Shown here: positions 53,675-62,373 of the stretch, one piece after another
How the letters are laid out: every line of letters begins with the position of its first letter
How positions within the stretch are numbered: the first letter of the stretch is position 1
Source: Rhodanobacter sp. T12-5
Lineage (GTDB): Bacteria; Pseudomonadota; Gammaproteobacteria; Xanthomonadales; Rhodanobacteraceae
Length of the DNA stretch: 64,000 nucleotides
NCBI RefSeq assembly: GCF_008329435.1
Contig: NZ_NPKN01000002.1
Coordinates: 682,001 to 746,000 of the forward strand
Direction of reading: 5' to 3'
Position numbers and translations under genes: made by a program
The notes under the pieces: generated by a model
The model's input: only the letters and a program-made list of their open reading frames with translations
The model's database searches: none
What the model was told of the DNA's origin: nothing

Positions 53675-55666
53675 TCAATGGAACTGATCGCTGGCCGGCA
53701 CCCACGACGAACTGGATGAGGATGCGGGCCGGTGGGCCGGCTTTAGCGGCAGCACGCTGTCTTCGCAACCGGGCGGCGGCGGGCCGCCGGCGACGCGGGC
53801 GGCGGCGCATTCCGCGCTGTTGTCGATCTTGATCATCGGTGCCTGTGCCGGAGCGGCGCCGCTGGCTGCAGGTGCCGGGGGTGCCAGCGGGTTGGCGGGC
53901 GCGAGATGCAATCGGTCGTAGACCTTCGGATCGACCGGCTTCGGCGGCGGATCGGGATTGCGGCAACCGAGCAGGGCCATGGGCAGCAAGGGCATCACCC
54001 CGCATTCGATGCGCACGCCGCGCGGGAGGTGGAAGGTGTGCTTCACGGTGGTTTTTTCGACGGCATGGCGCAGCGCGGTGTCGATCGAGCTTTCACCTTG
54101 CGGGGCCCAGTCCTGATCGAATCGGGTGGGCTGGTAGCCGATGTTCGGCGTGCCGTGGCTCATGACCTGCGTATCGCCGTGCGGCCGGAGCTGCACATAG
54201 CTGCCGAGTTCGCCCTGCTTCGCGCCTTGCGCGGCGCCGGGTTGGTTGCCGCCGATCTGGCCGGTGGCCACCGGGTTGGCGTGGTCGCCCTTGTCACCAC
54301 CCTGCTTCGCTGCCGGTTGTGCGGCGGCGGTTTGCTTGCCGCTGTCTTGTGGTGCGGCGACTACGCCATCGGGCTGGCCCGGCGTGGCGCTGTCGCTGCC
54401 CTGCGGGGTCGCGTCGGGTGCGCGGCTGACATCACTCTTGTCGACGATTTCAGCGGGGGTCACCGACGCCGGGTTGGGTGCCGGCTGTTCGGCCGTTGCA
54501 GGCGTCGGCTTGCTTGCGCTGGCGGGCTTTGCGATGGGCGACGGAGCTTGCACGACAATCGGTGGCACGCTGGCTTGCGGCCGCTCGATGGACGTCTGGA
54601 CGGCTGGCTTCAGTGCACTGGCGTCGACCGCAATCTTCACGGCCGGCGCCGGCGCGTGCACTTGCGCCGGTGTCACCGGCGCCAGGGGCACCGACTCCAG
54701 CACAGCTTCGACTGCGTCGATGGCCGGCGCCTGAACCCGGGGTTGCTCGCGCGCAACGGTGGGTGCCGGCGGGCTCAGTGTCGTTTGCAGATCCACGCTG
54801 GGCGAGGGTTGCGCCGGCAACGGTATCGGCTGCAATTCGGGTACCGGCGGCGCGGCCGCAATATCGGCACGCACGGGATTCACGCTGGCCGGTGCAGCAG
54901 ACTTCGCCGGCTCGGTGTGCAGGGCAATGTTCGTCACGACGATCGGCGGCGGCGCCTGCATCGGCAGCTCCGGCAATGCCAGCGAGGCTGGCGGCGGCAT
55001 CGGACGAGTGCCTTCGATCCGGGGTCGTCGCACCGACTCGGGCTGGAACGCCGGCGGCACTGGTGGTTGCAATGTCGGCGTCGGCACGCTCAGCGCAGGC
55101 GGTTCGCCGGCCAGCGGAACCGGCTGCAATTCGGGCGTCGGTGCAGGTTGCGGCAGGCGCGCCGCGGGTGGCGGCGCGGCGATCGGCTTCGGCACCGGTG
55201 CATGTGGCTTCGTCGCTGGCGCCACTACCGGCGTCGCGGCGGCAGGCGCGGGTGTCGCCACCGCGGTGGCGCGGGTCGCTTCGCTTCGCGTGTTGCTCGA
55301 CACGGGCGTGCGAACGTGGCCCTGGTGTCGCGGGCCGCGTTCTTTCGGCGGGGTGCCGCGCACCGGCGGTGGCGGTGGTGGCGGGGGCGGCTCGATCAGG
55401 CGCACTTGCAGGAACGATTCCTTCGACTCCGGCGGCGGCTTGACCTGATAGGCAGGACCCAGCACGAAGCCGAACAGAAACACCAGATGCACCAGCAAGG
55501 CGCCGAACGCGGCCACCGCACGCAGGCCGCGTTCACGCGGACGCTGACGCGTGCGCTGATGATGGACCCGCGCCCTGCTGGCAGCCGCCAGCGGCGAGTC
55601 CAGCATCACCCGCGCGGGGTTGCGAGTGGAGCGAACTACGGTGGGGTCCCGGGGCGGCAGCGGCAT
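53675..55666 (-). CDS. Large proline-rich membrane-anchored protein (663 aa)
   Basis: One hydrophobic helix near the N-terminus (about 46-67, VAAFGALLVHLVFLFGFVLG) after a basic, cytosolic start, then FLQVRLIEPPPPPPPPPVRG and a long Pro/Ala/Val-rich spacer (about 90-480), and a C-terminal domain (about 500-640) with QVMSHGTPNIGYQPTRFD, ALRHAVEKTTVKHTFHLPRG and a Cys pair (IECG ... LLGCRNPDPPPKP). The design, membrane anchor plus long Pro-rich spacer, resembles TonB-like proteins, but no TonB C-terminal fold is evident. A tandem paralogue lies upstream. Convergent with intI (24 bp). Confidence 0.75.
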   Translation of the reverse strand: MPLPPRDPTVVRSTRNPARVMLDSPLAAASRARVHHQRTRQRPRERGLRAVAAFGALLVHLVFLFGFVLGPAYQVKPPPESKESFLQVRLIEPPPPPPPPPVRGTPPKERGPRHQGHVRTPVSSNTRSEATRATAVATPAPAAATPVVAPATKPHAPVPKPIAAPPPAARLPQPAPTPELQPVPLAGEPPALSVPTPTLQPPVPPAFQPESVRRPRIEGTRPMPPPASLALPELPMQAPPPIVVTNIALHTEPAKSAAPASVNPVRADIAAAPPVPELQPIPLPAQPSPSVDLQTTLSPPAPTVAREQPRVQAPAIDAVEAVLESVPLAPVTPAQVHAPAPAVKIAVDASALKPAVQTSIERPQASVPPIVVQAPSPIAKPASASKPTPATAEQPAPNPASVTPAEIVDKSDVSRAPDATPQGSDSATPGQPDGVVAAPQDSGKQTAAAQPAAKQGGDKGDHANPVATGQIGGNQPGAAQGAKQGELGSYVQLRPHGDTQVMSHGTPNIGYQPTRFDQDWAPQGESSIDTALRHAVEKTTVKHTFHLPRGVRIECGVMPLLPMALLGCRNPDPPPKPVDPKVYDRLHLAPANPLAPPAPAASGAAPAQAPMIKIDNSAECAAARVAGGPPPPGCEDSVLPLKPAHRPASSSSSSWVPASDQFH

Positions 55667-55707
55667 GCAGCCAGTGTAACGGGCGTCGCAGTGGCTGCGC
55701 GTGACAC

Positions 55708-56685
55708 TCAGTGGCGGTCGACGGCCACCTTGGTGGCCCGTCGTTCCGCGTCGACCGAGCGATTCGGGGTATCGATCGGGCAGCCCCATTCGAGCGGCTT
55801 GCCGGCACGATACATGGCGATGCACGCCTCGACGCTCGGCGGCTTCTCCGCGTGCGCGTGGCCGTCGAGCGAGCTTGCCGGCGCCATGCTCAGTCGCTCG
55901 TCGCCATCCTTGGCCGAAGGTGGCGGCGGCGGATTGATGCAATCGGGAGTCGGGATACCCAACACCGTCTTGCATTTCAGGTGCACACCGCCCGGCAGGC
56001 GCACATCCGTCGTCTTCACCACCGTGTCGACCACATGCCGCACGGCCGCGCCACCGGCGGTTTCGCCCGGCGGCGGGAAGTACTGCTCGAAGCGCGTCGC
56101 CTTGTACTTGACCGGATCATCGTGCCGCATCACGCGCGGGTCGCCTTGCGGCAGGTTCGCCACGTAGCCCGGTTCGGACGTGCTGACGGCCGGGGCCGGC
56201 AGCCGCGGCTGGCCGTGCAGGTCATACAGGCGCGGCACGTCGGCGGCTTCGGGCGGTGGCGGTTGCACGCTCATCGCGTCTTTCGCCGGCGGCTCGACCG
56301 GCCGGCGCGGCAGCGGCTTTTTCGGTGGCGGTGGCACCTGCAACGGTGGTGGTGCGGCAGCCGCCGGCGCACGCGTGAGGAAGCGTACCTGCAACATCTC
56401 TTCCGCTTGCGGCTGCGTTGCGGGCGCGCCCGGCGGACGCATCGCATACCAGATCGCCACGACGAACACGCCATGCAGCAACGCGGCCAGCATGATCGCC
56501 AGGCGATGTTGCCAACGCTCGCTTCCCGTCGGCGTCGATCCGCGCGCCGGTCGATGTCCGACCGGCGATGGCTGGCGATGGGATGCTGGCGGTGGCAGGC
56601 GATTGATGACGAGGCCTCGTGGTACGGATGGATGCGGGAAGGATGCGGGATGACGCTTGAACCCCGCCGCACCGTCCGAGGGCAA
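55708..56685 (-). CDS. Proline-rich membrane-anchored paralogue (325 aa)
   Basis: Same plan as the downstream neighbour but with a shorter spacer: helix about 63-82 (IMLAALLHGVFVVAIWYAM), MLQVRFLTRAP and polyproline, then DPRVMRHDDPVKYKATRFEQYFPP, AVRHVVDTVVKTTDVRLPGGVHLKCK and PDCINPPPPP. The C-terminal Cys in SVEACIAMY and EWGCP may pair. The start is unsure: the first in-frame initiator is a TTG at 56685 with a weak ribosome-binding site. It runs toward the larger gene with 41 bp between. Confidence 0.65.
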   Translation of the reverse strand: MPSDGAAGFKRHPASFPHPSVPRGLVINRLPPPASHRQPSPVGHRPARGSTPTGSERWQHRLAIMLAALLHGVFVVAIWYAMRPPGAPATQPQAEEMLQVRFLTRAPAAAAPPPLQVPPPPKKPLPRRPVEPPAKDAMSVQPPPPEAADVPRLYDLHGQPRLPAPAVSTSEPGYVANLPQGDPRVMRHDDPVKYKATRFEQYFPPPGETAGGAAVRHVVDTVVKTTDVRLPGGVHLKCKTVLGIPTPDCINPPPPPSAKDGDERLSMAPASSLDGHAHAEKPPSVEACIAMYRAGKPLEWGCPIDTPNRSVDAERRATKVAVDRH

Positions 56686-56929
56686 TTGCCCGGAACATCA
56701 TGCCTAGGGCAGACCATCGCAGCACGGCGCCGGTTCCCCGCACTGCAACTTGACCGCGTCGGCGGTTCGCTCAAGGCTAGGCGGGCGGCGCCACGCGCCG
56801 CCTCTCCGCCATGACCGCCCTGTGCACGAAGGACGACCATGACGGCCCGCCATCGTCAGCCGCCAACCGCGCGGCCTCATGCGGCGCCGTTCATGCCACG
56901 ACGCCGCGCCTGCATGGGAGGGTCGCCTC

Positions 56930-58969
56930 GTGACGCATTCCACGGAAAGCATCCGCAACATCGCGCTCGCCGGACACGCCGGCGTGGGCAAGACCACGCT
57001 GTTCGAAGCGCTGCTGCTGGCCGGCGGCGCGATCCAGACGCCGGGAACGGTCGAGCGCGGCAACACGGTGTCCGATACCGACAGCCAGGAGAAGGCGCGC
57101 GCGCATTCGATCGACACCTGCATCGCGCATCTCGACCATGGCGACTGCCATCTCAACCTGATCGACACCGCCGGCTATGCCGATTTCCGCGGTGCCACGC
57201 TGGCCGCGCTGGCTGCGGTGGAGACGGTGGCGATCGTGGTCAATGCGATCAACGGCATCGAGCACGGCACGCGCCGGATGATGATGCACGCGCGCGAACG
57301 CGGGCTCGCGCGCGTGCTGGTCATCAACAAGATCGATTTCGATGGGGCCAACCTGGCCGCGCTGGTGGACGCGCTGCGCGACGAGTTCGGCAACGAATGC
57401 CTGCCGGTGAACCTGCCGGCCGGCCGCGGCACCCGCGTGCTGGACTGCTTTTTCCATGCCGAAGGCACCACCGATTTTTCCTCGCTGGCCGAAGCGCACC
57501 AGCGCATCCTCGATCAGGTGGTCGAGGTCGACGAAACGGTGATGGACCGGTATCTCGACGCGGGCGAAGCCGCGCTCACGCCGGCGCAACTGCACGACGC
57601 CTTCGAGCAGTGCCTGCGCGAGGGCCACCTGGTACCGATCTGTTTCGTCAGTGCACGCACTGCCGCGGGCTTGCCTGAACTGCTGGACGTGGCCGCGCGG
57701 CTGTTGCCGAATCCCGCCGAGGGCAATCCGCCACCCTTCATGCGTGGCGACGGCACGCCACTGACCATCAGCGCCGACCCGGCCGCGCACGTGATCGCCG
57801 ACGTGTTCAAGATCGTCAACGATCCGTTCGTCGGCAAGCTCGGCGTGTTCCGCGTTTGGCAGGGCACGATCCGCCGCGACAGCCAGTTGCTGGTCGACGA
57901 TGGCCGCAAGCCGTTCAAGGTCGGCCATCTGTTCCGCCTGCAGGGCAAGACGCACGTGGAGATCGACGAAGCCGTCCCCGGCGATCTCGCGGCGGTGGCG
58001 AAAATCGAGGAGATCCATTTCGATGCCGTGCTGCACGACTCGCACGAGGACGACCTGATCACGCTGGTACCGCCCGCGTTTCCGTCGCCGATGTACGGCC
58101 TGGCGCTGGAGCCGCGGCACAAGGGCCAGGAGCAGAAGCTGTCCAACGCGTTGGCGCGGCTGGCCGAGGAGGATCCGTGCTTTCGCGTCGAACATCACAA
58201 GGAGCTCAACGAGACCGTGGTGCGCGGGCTGTCCGACCTGCATCTGAAGGTGATGCTGGAGCGCATGCGCGAACGCTACGGCGTCGAGGTGGACACCCAC
58301 ACGCCGCGCATCGCCTATCGCGAAACCATCGCGGGCAATGCCGAGGGCCATCACAAGCACAAGAAGCAGACCGGCGGCGCCGGCCAGTTCGGCGAGGTGT
58401 TCCTGCGCATCGAGCCGCTCGATCGCGGTGCCGGTTTCGAATTCGTCGATGCGGTGAAAGGCGGCGTGATCCCGGGCCAGTTCCTGCCGGCGATCGAAAA
58501 AGGCGTGCGCCAGGCGATGGAACACGGCGCGATCGCCGGCTATCCGCTGCAGGACCTGCGCGTCACCGTCTACGACGGCAAATACCACCCGGTCGACTCG
58601 AAGGAGGTCGCCTTCGTCAGTGCCGGCAAGAAGGCGTTCATCGACGCCGTCGGCAAGGCGCGGCCGATCGTGCTGGAGCCGATCGTCAACGTCGAGGTGG
58701 CGATACCCGAACACGATGTCGGCGACGTCACCGGCGGCCTCGCCGGCAAGCGCGCGCGCATCCTCGGCACCGACACCCAGCGCGGCGGCGAGCTGGTGAT
58801 CAAGGCGCAGGCGCCACTGGCCGAACTGGTCGACTACCCCACCGAACTGAAATCCATGACCGGCGGCCGCGGCCGCTACAGCCTCGACCTGAGCCACTAC
58901 GAGGCGGTTCCACCGAACGTGCAGAAGCAGCTCAGCGAGGCGTGGAAGCCGCACGTGGAGGAGGAATAG
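56930..58969 (+). CDS. EF-G-like GTPase (FusA2 type)
   Basis: 679 residues, paralogue of elongation factor G with all five domains. G1 AGHAGVGKTTLFE (about 14-26), G3 DTAGYADF instead of the EF-G DTPGH (about 78), G4 NKID (about 133), domain II DVFKIVNDPFVGKLGVFRV, and domain IV/V (about 470-660, GGAGQFGEVFLRIEP; KSMTGGRGRYSLDLSHYE). The DTAGYxDF motif and other changes mark the EF-G-like group that often does not replace EF-G. The GTG at 56930 has GGGAGGG upstream. No ribosomal-protein operon is near, which supports a specialised role. Confidence 0.9.
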   Translation: MTHSTESIRNIALAGHAGVGKTTLFEALLLAGGAIQTPGTVERGNTVSDTDSQEKARAHSIDTCIAHLDHGDCHLNLIDTAGYADFRGATLAALAAVETVAIVVNAINGIEHGTRRMMMHARERGLARVLVINKIDFDGANLAALVDALRDEFGNECLPVNLPAGRGTRVLDCFFHAEGTTDFSSLAEAHQRILDQVVEVDETVMDRYLDAGEAALTPAQLHDAFEQCLREGHLVPICFVSARTAAGLPELLDVAARLLPNPAEGNPPPFMRGDGTPLTISADPAAHVIADVFKIVNDPFVGKLGVFRVWQGTIRRDSQLLVDDGRKPFKVGHLFRLQGKTHVEIDEAVPGDLAAVAKIEEIHFDAVLHDSHEDDLITLVPPAFPSPMYGLALEPRHKGQEQKLSNALARLAEEDPCFRVEHHKELNETVVRGLSDLHLKVMLERMRERYGVEVDTHTPRIAYRETIAGNAEGHHKHKKQTGGAGQFGEVFLRIEPLDRGAGFEFVDAVKGGVIPGQFLPAIEKGVRQAMEHGAIAGYPLQDLRVTVYDGKYHPVDSKEVAFVSAGKKAFIDAVGKARPIVLEPIVNVEVAIPEHDVGDVTGGLAGKRARILGTDTQRGGELVIKAQAPLAELVDYPTELKSMTGGRGRYSLDLSHYEAVPPNVQKQLSEAWKPHVEEE

Positions 58970-58986
58970 CTGATGAAGCGGGGAGC

Positions 58987-59040
58987 GAGTGGGAAAGAAT
59001 GAACGGGGGCTTCTCTCGTTTCCCACTCCTCTCCACCCAC
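58987..59040. repeat. GAGTGAG/CTCACTC inverted repeat, copy C
   Basis: The best stem is GAGTGGGAAA (58987-58996) with TTTCCCACTC (59019-59028); the pyrimidine arm continues as CTCTCCACCCACTCC. Located between convergent EF-G-like and SET genes. It carries GGG/CCC in place of the TGAG/CTCA of the other copies, so the arms co-vary. Confidence 0.75.
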
Positions 59041-59048
59041 TCCTGCCC

Positions 59049-59537
59049 TCAGCGCTTCGGCTTGAGCAGCGTCCCCGTGCATTTCGGCGACCCGCACAGG
59101 CACTTCCACAGCTTCTTCAGGCGCGCGGTGTGCGGCACCTCCAGCACGATGCCGTAATCGTAGGTCAGTTCCTCGCCGGGCTTGATCGCGCGGATCGTCT
59201 CGATCACCACCTTGTCCTTGCGCGGGTCGCCGCTGGCGCTTTCCTCCACCAGTGCGCGGCAGTTCGGCGCGCAACTGTGGTTGATCCAGCGCGCGCTGTT
59301 GCCGTTCTGGTTGGCGTCGATGATGTAGTCGTCGTTGAGCGTGAACAGGAACGTGTGTCCGGTCTCGCCGCCGTCGCCGTACAACTCGTCGGCCTCGGCA
59401 TGGGTCAGCAGCTTGCCCTTGTACTCGATGATTTCCTCGCCTTTGGCGATGGCACTGACGGCGAACACGCCGTTGCCGTGGATCGGCGAGCGGCGGGCAA
59501 CAATTCGACGGGCGGGCGTGGGACGTGCTGAAGTCAT
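59049..59537 (-). CDS. SET domain protein
   Basis: 162 residues, one of the bacterial SET proteins similar to eukaryotic lysine methyltransferases. Opens RRSPIHGNGVFAVSAIAKGEEIIEYKG, then the SAM-binding NSARWINHSCAPNC (about 82-95; NHSC motif), ELTYDYG (about 124-130), and a post-SET-like CLCGSPKCTG. All core motifs are present, so activity is plausible. Such proteins occur sporadically in Xanthomonadaceae, Legionella and Chlamydia; substrate unknown. Divergent from the lipoprotein gene. Confidence 0.88.
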   Translation of the reverse strand: MTSARPTPARRIVARRSPIHGNGVFAVSAIAKGEEIIEYKGKLLTHAEADELYGDGGETGHTFLFTLNDDYIIDANQNGNSARWINHSCAPNCRALVEESASGDPRKDKVVIETIRAIKPGEELTYDYGIVLEVPHTARLKKLWKCLCGSPKCTGTLLKPKR

Positions 59538-59571
59538 GGACGATCTGCTGGCTCTGGGGAAGTAACCCGTG

Positions 59572-59595
59572 ATGATGCCCGTTGCGGGGCATCAT
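59572..59595. other. Hairpin in the SET / lipoprotein divergent gap
   Basis: ATGATGCCC / GGGCATCAT 9-bp perfect arms around a 6-nt loop, 34 bp from the SET start. It lies in a divergent promoter gap, so it may be an operator or shared regulatory hairpin rather than a terminator. Confidence 0.4.
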
Positions 59596-59622
59596 GGGAA
59601 TTTCCGTCGACTTTGCTAAGAT

Positions 59623-59638
59623 TCAAACAATCGTTTGA
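59623..59638. promoter_or_regulatory. PsrA/FadR-like (TetR) operator candidate
   Basis: TCAAAC-AATC-GTTTGA, a perfect 6-bp inverted repeat that fits the (C/G)AAAC-N2-4-GTTT(G/C) motif of PsrA-type fatty-acid-responsive repressors. It ends 10 bp before the lipoprotein ATG, overlaps its ribosome-binding region, and the next gene is an acyl-CoA dehydrogenase, a typical PsrA target. Confidence 0.55.
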
Positions 59639-59647
59639 GGTGAACCC

Positions 59648-60130
59648 ATGAAACGACTGCTGCAAGGCTTTCTGCTGGTCCTGCTGACGGCTGCCGTGTT
59701 CGGCTGCGGCCCGGCGAAGAAAAGTGTCTATCCGCCCACCTTGAGCATCCAGCAGCTGACGGTGTTGCCCAGCGGCCAGTGGCGGCTGACCGTGCGCATC
59801 CAGAACAACAGCTACGGCGAGATGGATTTCCAGTCGCTGGACGGCCAGTTGCAGATCGCCAAGTTGGTGCCTGTCCGGCTGCACGCCACGTTCGAGCGCG
59901 ATATCCCGGCACTTGCCGGCGACGTGATACAGCTCGACGTGCTGCCCACGGCGGCGATGGACGCGGCGCTCAAGGCCACCGCCGGCAAGGGCAGTTCCGG
60001 TGCGCTGGCCTACCGCGTCACTGGCAGCGCGAGCGCCAAGCCCGAGCAGGAAGACAAGCCACGCAACTTCGACTTCAACGGCAACGACTGGATCTCGCCG
60101 GTGCCGGGCATTCCCAATACCTACCGCTGA
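59648..60130 (+). CDS. LEA14-like lipoprotein
   Basis: 160 residues. A lipobox in MKRLLQGFLLVLLTAAVFGC (Cys20) indicates an inner- or outer-membrane lipoprotein. The mature domain is an LEA type-2 / WHy-like beta sandwich (SIQQLTVLPSGQWRLTVRIQNNSYGEMDFQSLDGQLQI). GAGGTGA ribosome-binding site. It precedes the acyl-CoA dehydrogenase by 24 bp and both seem to be controlled by the palindrome upstream. The role is unknown. Confidence 0.8.
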   Translation: MKRLLQGFLLVLLTAAVFGCGPAKKSVYPPTLSIQQLTVLPSGQWRLTVRIQNNSYGEMDFQSLDGQLQIAKLVPVRLHATFERDIPALAGDVIQLDVLPTAAMDAALKATAGKGSSGALAYRVTGSASAKPEQEDKPRNFDFNGNDWISPVPGIPNTYR

Positions 60131-60154
60131 ACAACTTCGACCGAAGGAACCACC

Positions 60155-61945
60155 ATGACTGCTTACAAGGCCCCCCTTGACGATCTGCGCTTCGCCTTGT
60201 TCGACGTGCTCGATGCCGAACCGACGCTGACCTCGCTGCAGGGCGGCGAAGCGCACAGCCGCGACCTGCTCGATGCGGTGCTCGAGGAAGCCGGCCGCCT
60301 CAGCGAGCAGTTGCTGGCGCCGACCAACGCGCCCGCCGACGCCGAAGGTTGCCACTTCGACAAGGCCGCGCAGACGGTGACCACGCCGAAGGGTTTCAAG
60401 GAAGCGTTCAAGCAATTTGCGGACGGCGGCTGGACCGGCCTGACCAACCCCGAGAGCTACGGCGGCCAGGCACTGCCCGGCGTACTCGGTACCGCTACCA
60501 CCGAAATCTTCCAGTCCGGCAACCTGGCCTGGAGCCTGTACCCGCTGCTGTCCGAAGGCGCCACCCACGCCATGCAAATCCACGGCGAAGAGTGGCAGCG
60601 CGAACGCTTCATGAAGCCGATCATCGAAGGCCGCTGGACCGGCACGATGTGCCTGACCGAACCGCAGGCCGGCTCCGACCTCGGCCTGCTGAAGACCCGC
60701 GCCGAACCGGCAGCGGCGGACGCGGACGGCCATCCGGTCTACAAGCTCAGCGGCACCAAGATCTTCATCAGCGCCGGCGAGCACGATCTCACCGAGAACA
60801 TCGTGCACCTGGTGCTGGCGCGCCTGCCCGACGCGCCGGAAGGCAGCCGCGGCATCTCGATGTTCATCGTGCCCAAGTTCAAGCTCGATGCGGACGGTAC
60901 GCCGGGCGAGCGCAACAGCGTCGCCGCCGGCGCCATCGAGCACAAGATGGGCATCCACGCCTGCTCCACCTGCGTGATGAATTTCGACGGCGCCGAAGGC
61001 TACCTGATCGGCAAGCCACACAAGGGCCTCGCCGCGATGTTCACCATGATGAATGCGGCGCGCCTGTCGGTCGGCGTGCAGGGCCTGGCGCTGGCCGAGC
61101 GCGCGCTGCAGAACAGCCTCAACTACGCGCGCGAGCGGCTGCAGTCGCGCTCGCTGTCCGGCCCGAAATTCCCGGACAAGCCGGCCGACAACCTGCTGGT
61201 ACAGCCGGACGTGCGGCGCATGCTGCTGACCCAGCGCGCGTTCGTCGAAGGTTCGCGCGCGCTGGTGCTGTACACCGCGCTGCAGACCGACATCGAACAC
61301 CGCGCGACGGACGAGGCAGCCCGGCAGAAGGCCGGCGAGCTGGTCGCGTTCCTGATCCCGATCGCCAAGGGCATGACCACCGAACTGGCGCAGGAGTGCA
61401 CCAAGGAAGCGTTGCAGATCTACGGCGGCCACGGCTACATCGCCGAGAACGGCATGGAGCAGTTCGTGCGCGACGCGCGCATCATCACCTTGTACGAAGG
61501 CACCACCGGGATCCAGGCGGCCGACCTGCTGGGCCGCAAGATCCTCCAGCTGCAGGGCATTGGCGCGAAGCACTTCCTGCAGGAGATCAGCGCGTTCTGC
61601 CAGCAGCACAGCGCCGACGCGGCACTGCGCAGCCTGATCGGGCCGCTGGCCGTCGCCACCAAGGAATGGAGCGACCTCACCGTGAGCCTGGCCCAGCGCG
61701 TGCAGGCCAACCCGGAGGAACTCGGCGCCGCCGCCACCGACTACCTGTACTACTCCGGCTACGTCACCCTCGCCTACCTGTGGGCGCGCAGCGTGGCCGC
61801 CGCCGAAGCCGGCACGCAATCCGCCGCGTTCAAGCAGGCCAAGCGCGATACGGCCGCGTTCTACTTCGCGCGCATCCTGCCGCGCTGCCTGGCCCACAAG
61901 GCCGCGATCGAGGCTGGGGTGGATACGTTGCCGGCGATCGACTGA
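60155..61945 (+). CDS. Acyl-CoA dehydrogenase (C-terminal-extended type)
   Basis: 596-residue FAD flavoenzyme of the FadE-like subgroup with an added C-terminal helical domain (about 470-595). Conserved: MCLTEPQAGSDLGLLKT (about 165), FISAGEHDL, the NAARLSVGVQGLALAERA helix, YGGHGYIAENGMEQFVRD and the catalytic Glu in IITLYEGTTGIQA (about 449). It likely introduces the first double bond in beta-oxidation. It is the second gene after the PsrA-like operator and ends before a strong terminator. Confidence 0.92.
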   Translation: MTAYKAPLDDLRFALFDVLDAEPTLTSLQGGEAHSRDLLDAVLEEAGRLSEQLLAPTNAPADAEGCHFDKAAQTVTTPKGFKEAFKQFADGGWTGLTNPESYGGQALPGVLGTATTEIFQSGNLAWSLYPLLSEGATHAMQIHGEEWQRERFMKPIIEGRWTGTMCLTEPQAGSDLGLLKTRAEPAAADADGHPVYKLSGTKIFISAGEHDLTENIVHLVLARLPDAPEGSRGISMFIVPKFKLDADGTPGERNSVAAGAIEHKMGIHACSTCVMNFDGAEGYLIGKPHKGLAAMFTMMNAARLSVGVQGLALAERALQNSLNYARERLQSRSLSGPKFPDKPADNLLVQPDVRRMLLTQRAFVEGSRALVLYTALQTDIEHRATDEAARQKAGELVAFLIPIAKGMTTELAQECTKEALQIYGGHGYIAENGMEQFVRDARIITLYEGTTGIQAADLLGRKILQLQGIGAKHFLQEISAFCQQHSADAALRSLIGPLAVATKEWSDLTVSLAQRVQANPEELGAAATDYLYYSGYVTLAYLWARSVAAAEAGTQSAAFKQAKRDTAAFYFARILPRCLAHKAAIEAGVDTLPAID

Positions 61946-61968
61946 AGACCTCGCGCAGCATCGGCACG

Positions 61969-61992
61969 AAGCCCGGGGAAACCCGGGCTTTT
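61969..61992 (+). terminator. Rho-independent terminator of the acyl-CoA dehydrogenase operon
   Basis: AAGCCCGGG-GAAA-CCCGGGCTT stem-loop (GNRA loop) followed by TTTTCG-like T-run, 24 bp after the stop. This is the only canonical intrinsic terminator recognised in the window. Confidence 0.85.
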
Positions 61993-62093
61993 CGTTGCCC
62001 GCCGGTCGGTCGGCGTGGCGCCGAAGGTCAGTGCGATGTGTCCAGGTTTGTCACGTATGGTGCAAGTGCGGCATCCCGGTCAGCCGGCAGCTG

Positions 62094-62327
62094 TTACATC
62101 GCTGCGGTCTGCGTGGCGTCGCCCATGACGCACAGGTATTGCCGGATCAGCTCTTCGTGAGCCTCCGCCGCCTGCATCAGATCGCGGGCGATGGCCTCCT
62201 GCACCTCGGCAAGGCTGGGTCGGGGCGGGGCCGCCGGCCGTGCCGGGACGGCGCGCAGTTCCGGAGCCTTGACGGCGGCGGGCTCGGACTCGAGGAGGTA
62301 GGTGATGTCGTAGGCATGTTCGCTCAT
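62094..62327 (-). CDS. Small hypothetical protein (77 aa)
   Basis: Unrecognised acidic protein: MSEHAYDITYLLESEP, a Pro/Ala-rich linker (about 20-38), and an amphipathic helix with SLAEVQEAIARDLMQAAEAHEELI (about 38-62). No signal peptide. It ends near the dehydrogenase terminator, convergently, and starts 46 bp from the ribonuclease stop on the same strand. Moderate likelihood of being real. Confidence 0.5.
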   Translation of the reverse strand: MSEHAYDITYLLESEPAAVKAPELRAVPARPAAPPRPSLAEVQEAIARDLMQAAEAHEELIRQYLCVMGDATQTAAM

Positions 62328-62373
62328 GCCCGAGGTAATGCAACAGTCTTGCCAACGCCTGCGCCGGCCGTCG

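Noticed and set aside
55708..55975. Upstream extension of the large proline-rich gene to 55975
   Set aside because: It would overlap the paralogue's 3' end and encode Arg-rich sequence; the start at 55666 precedes the conserved basic leader and helix.
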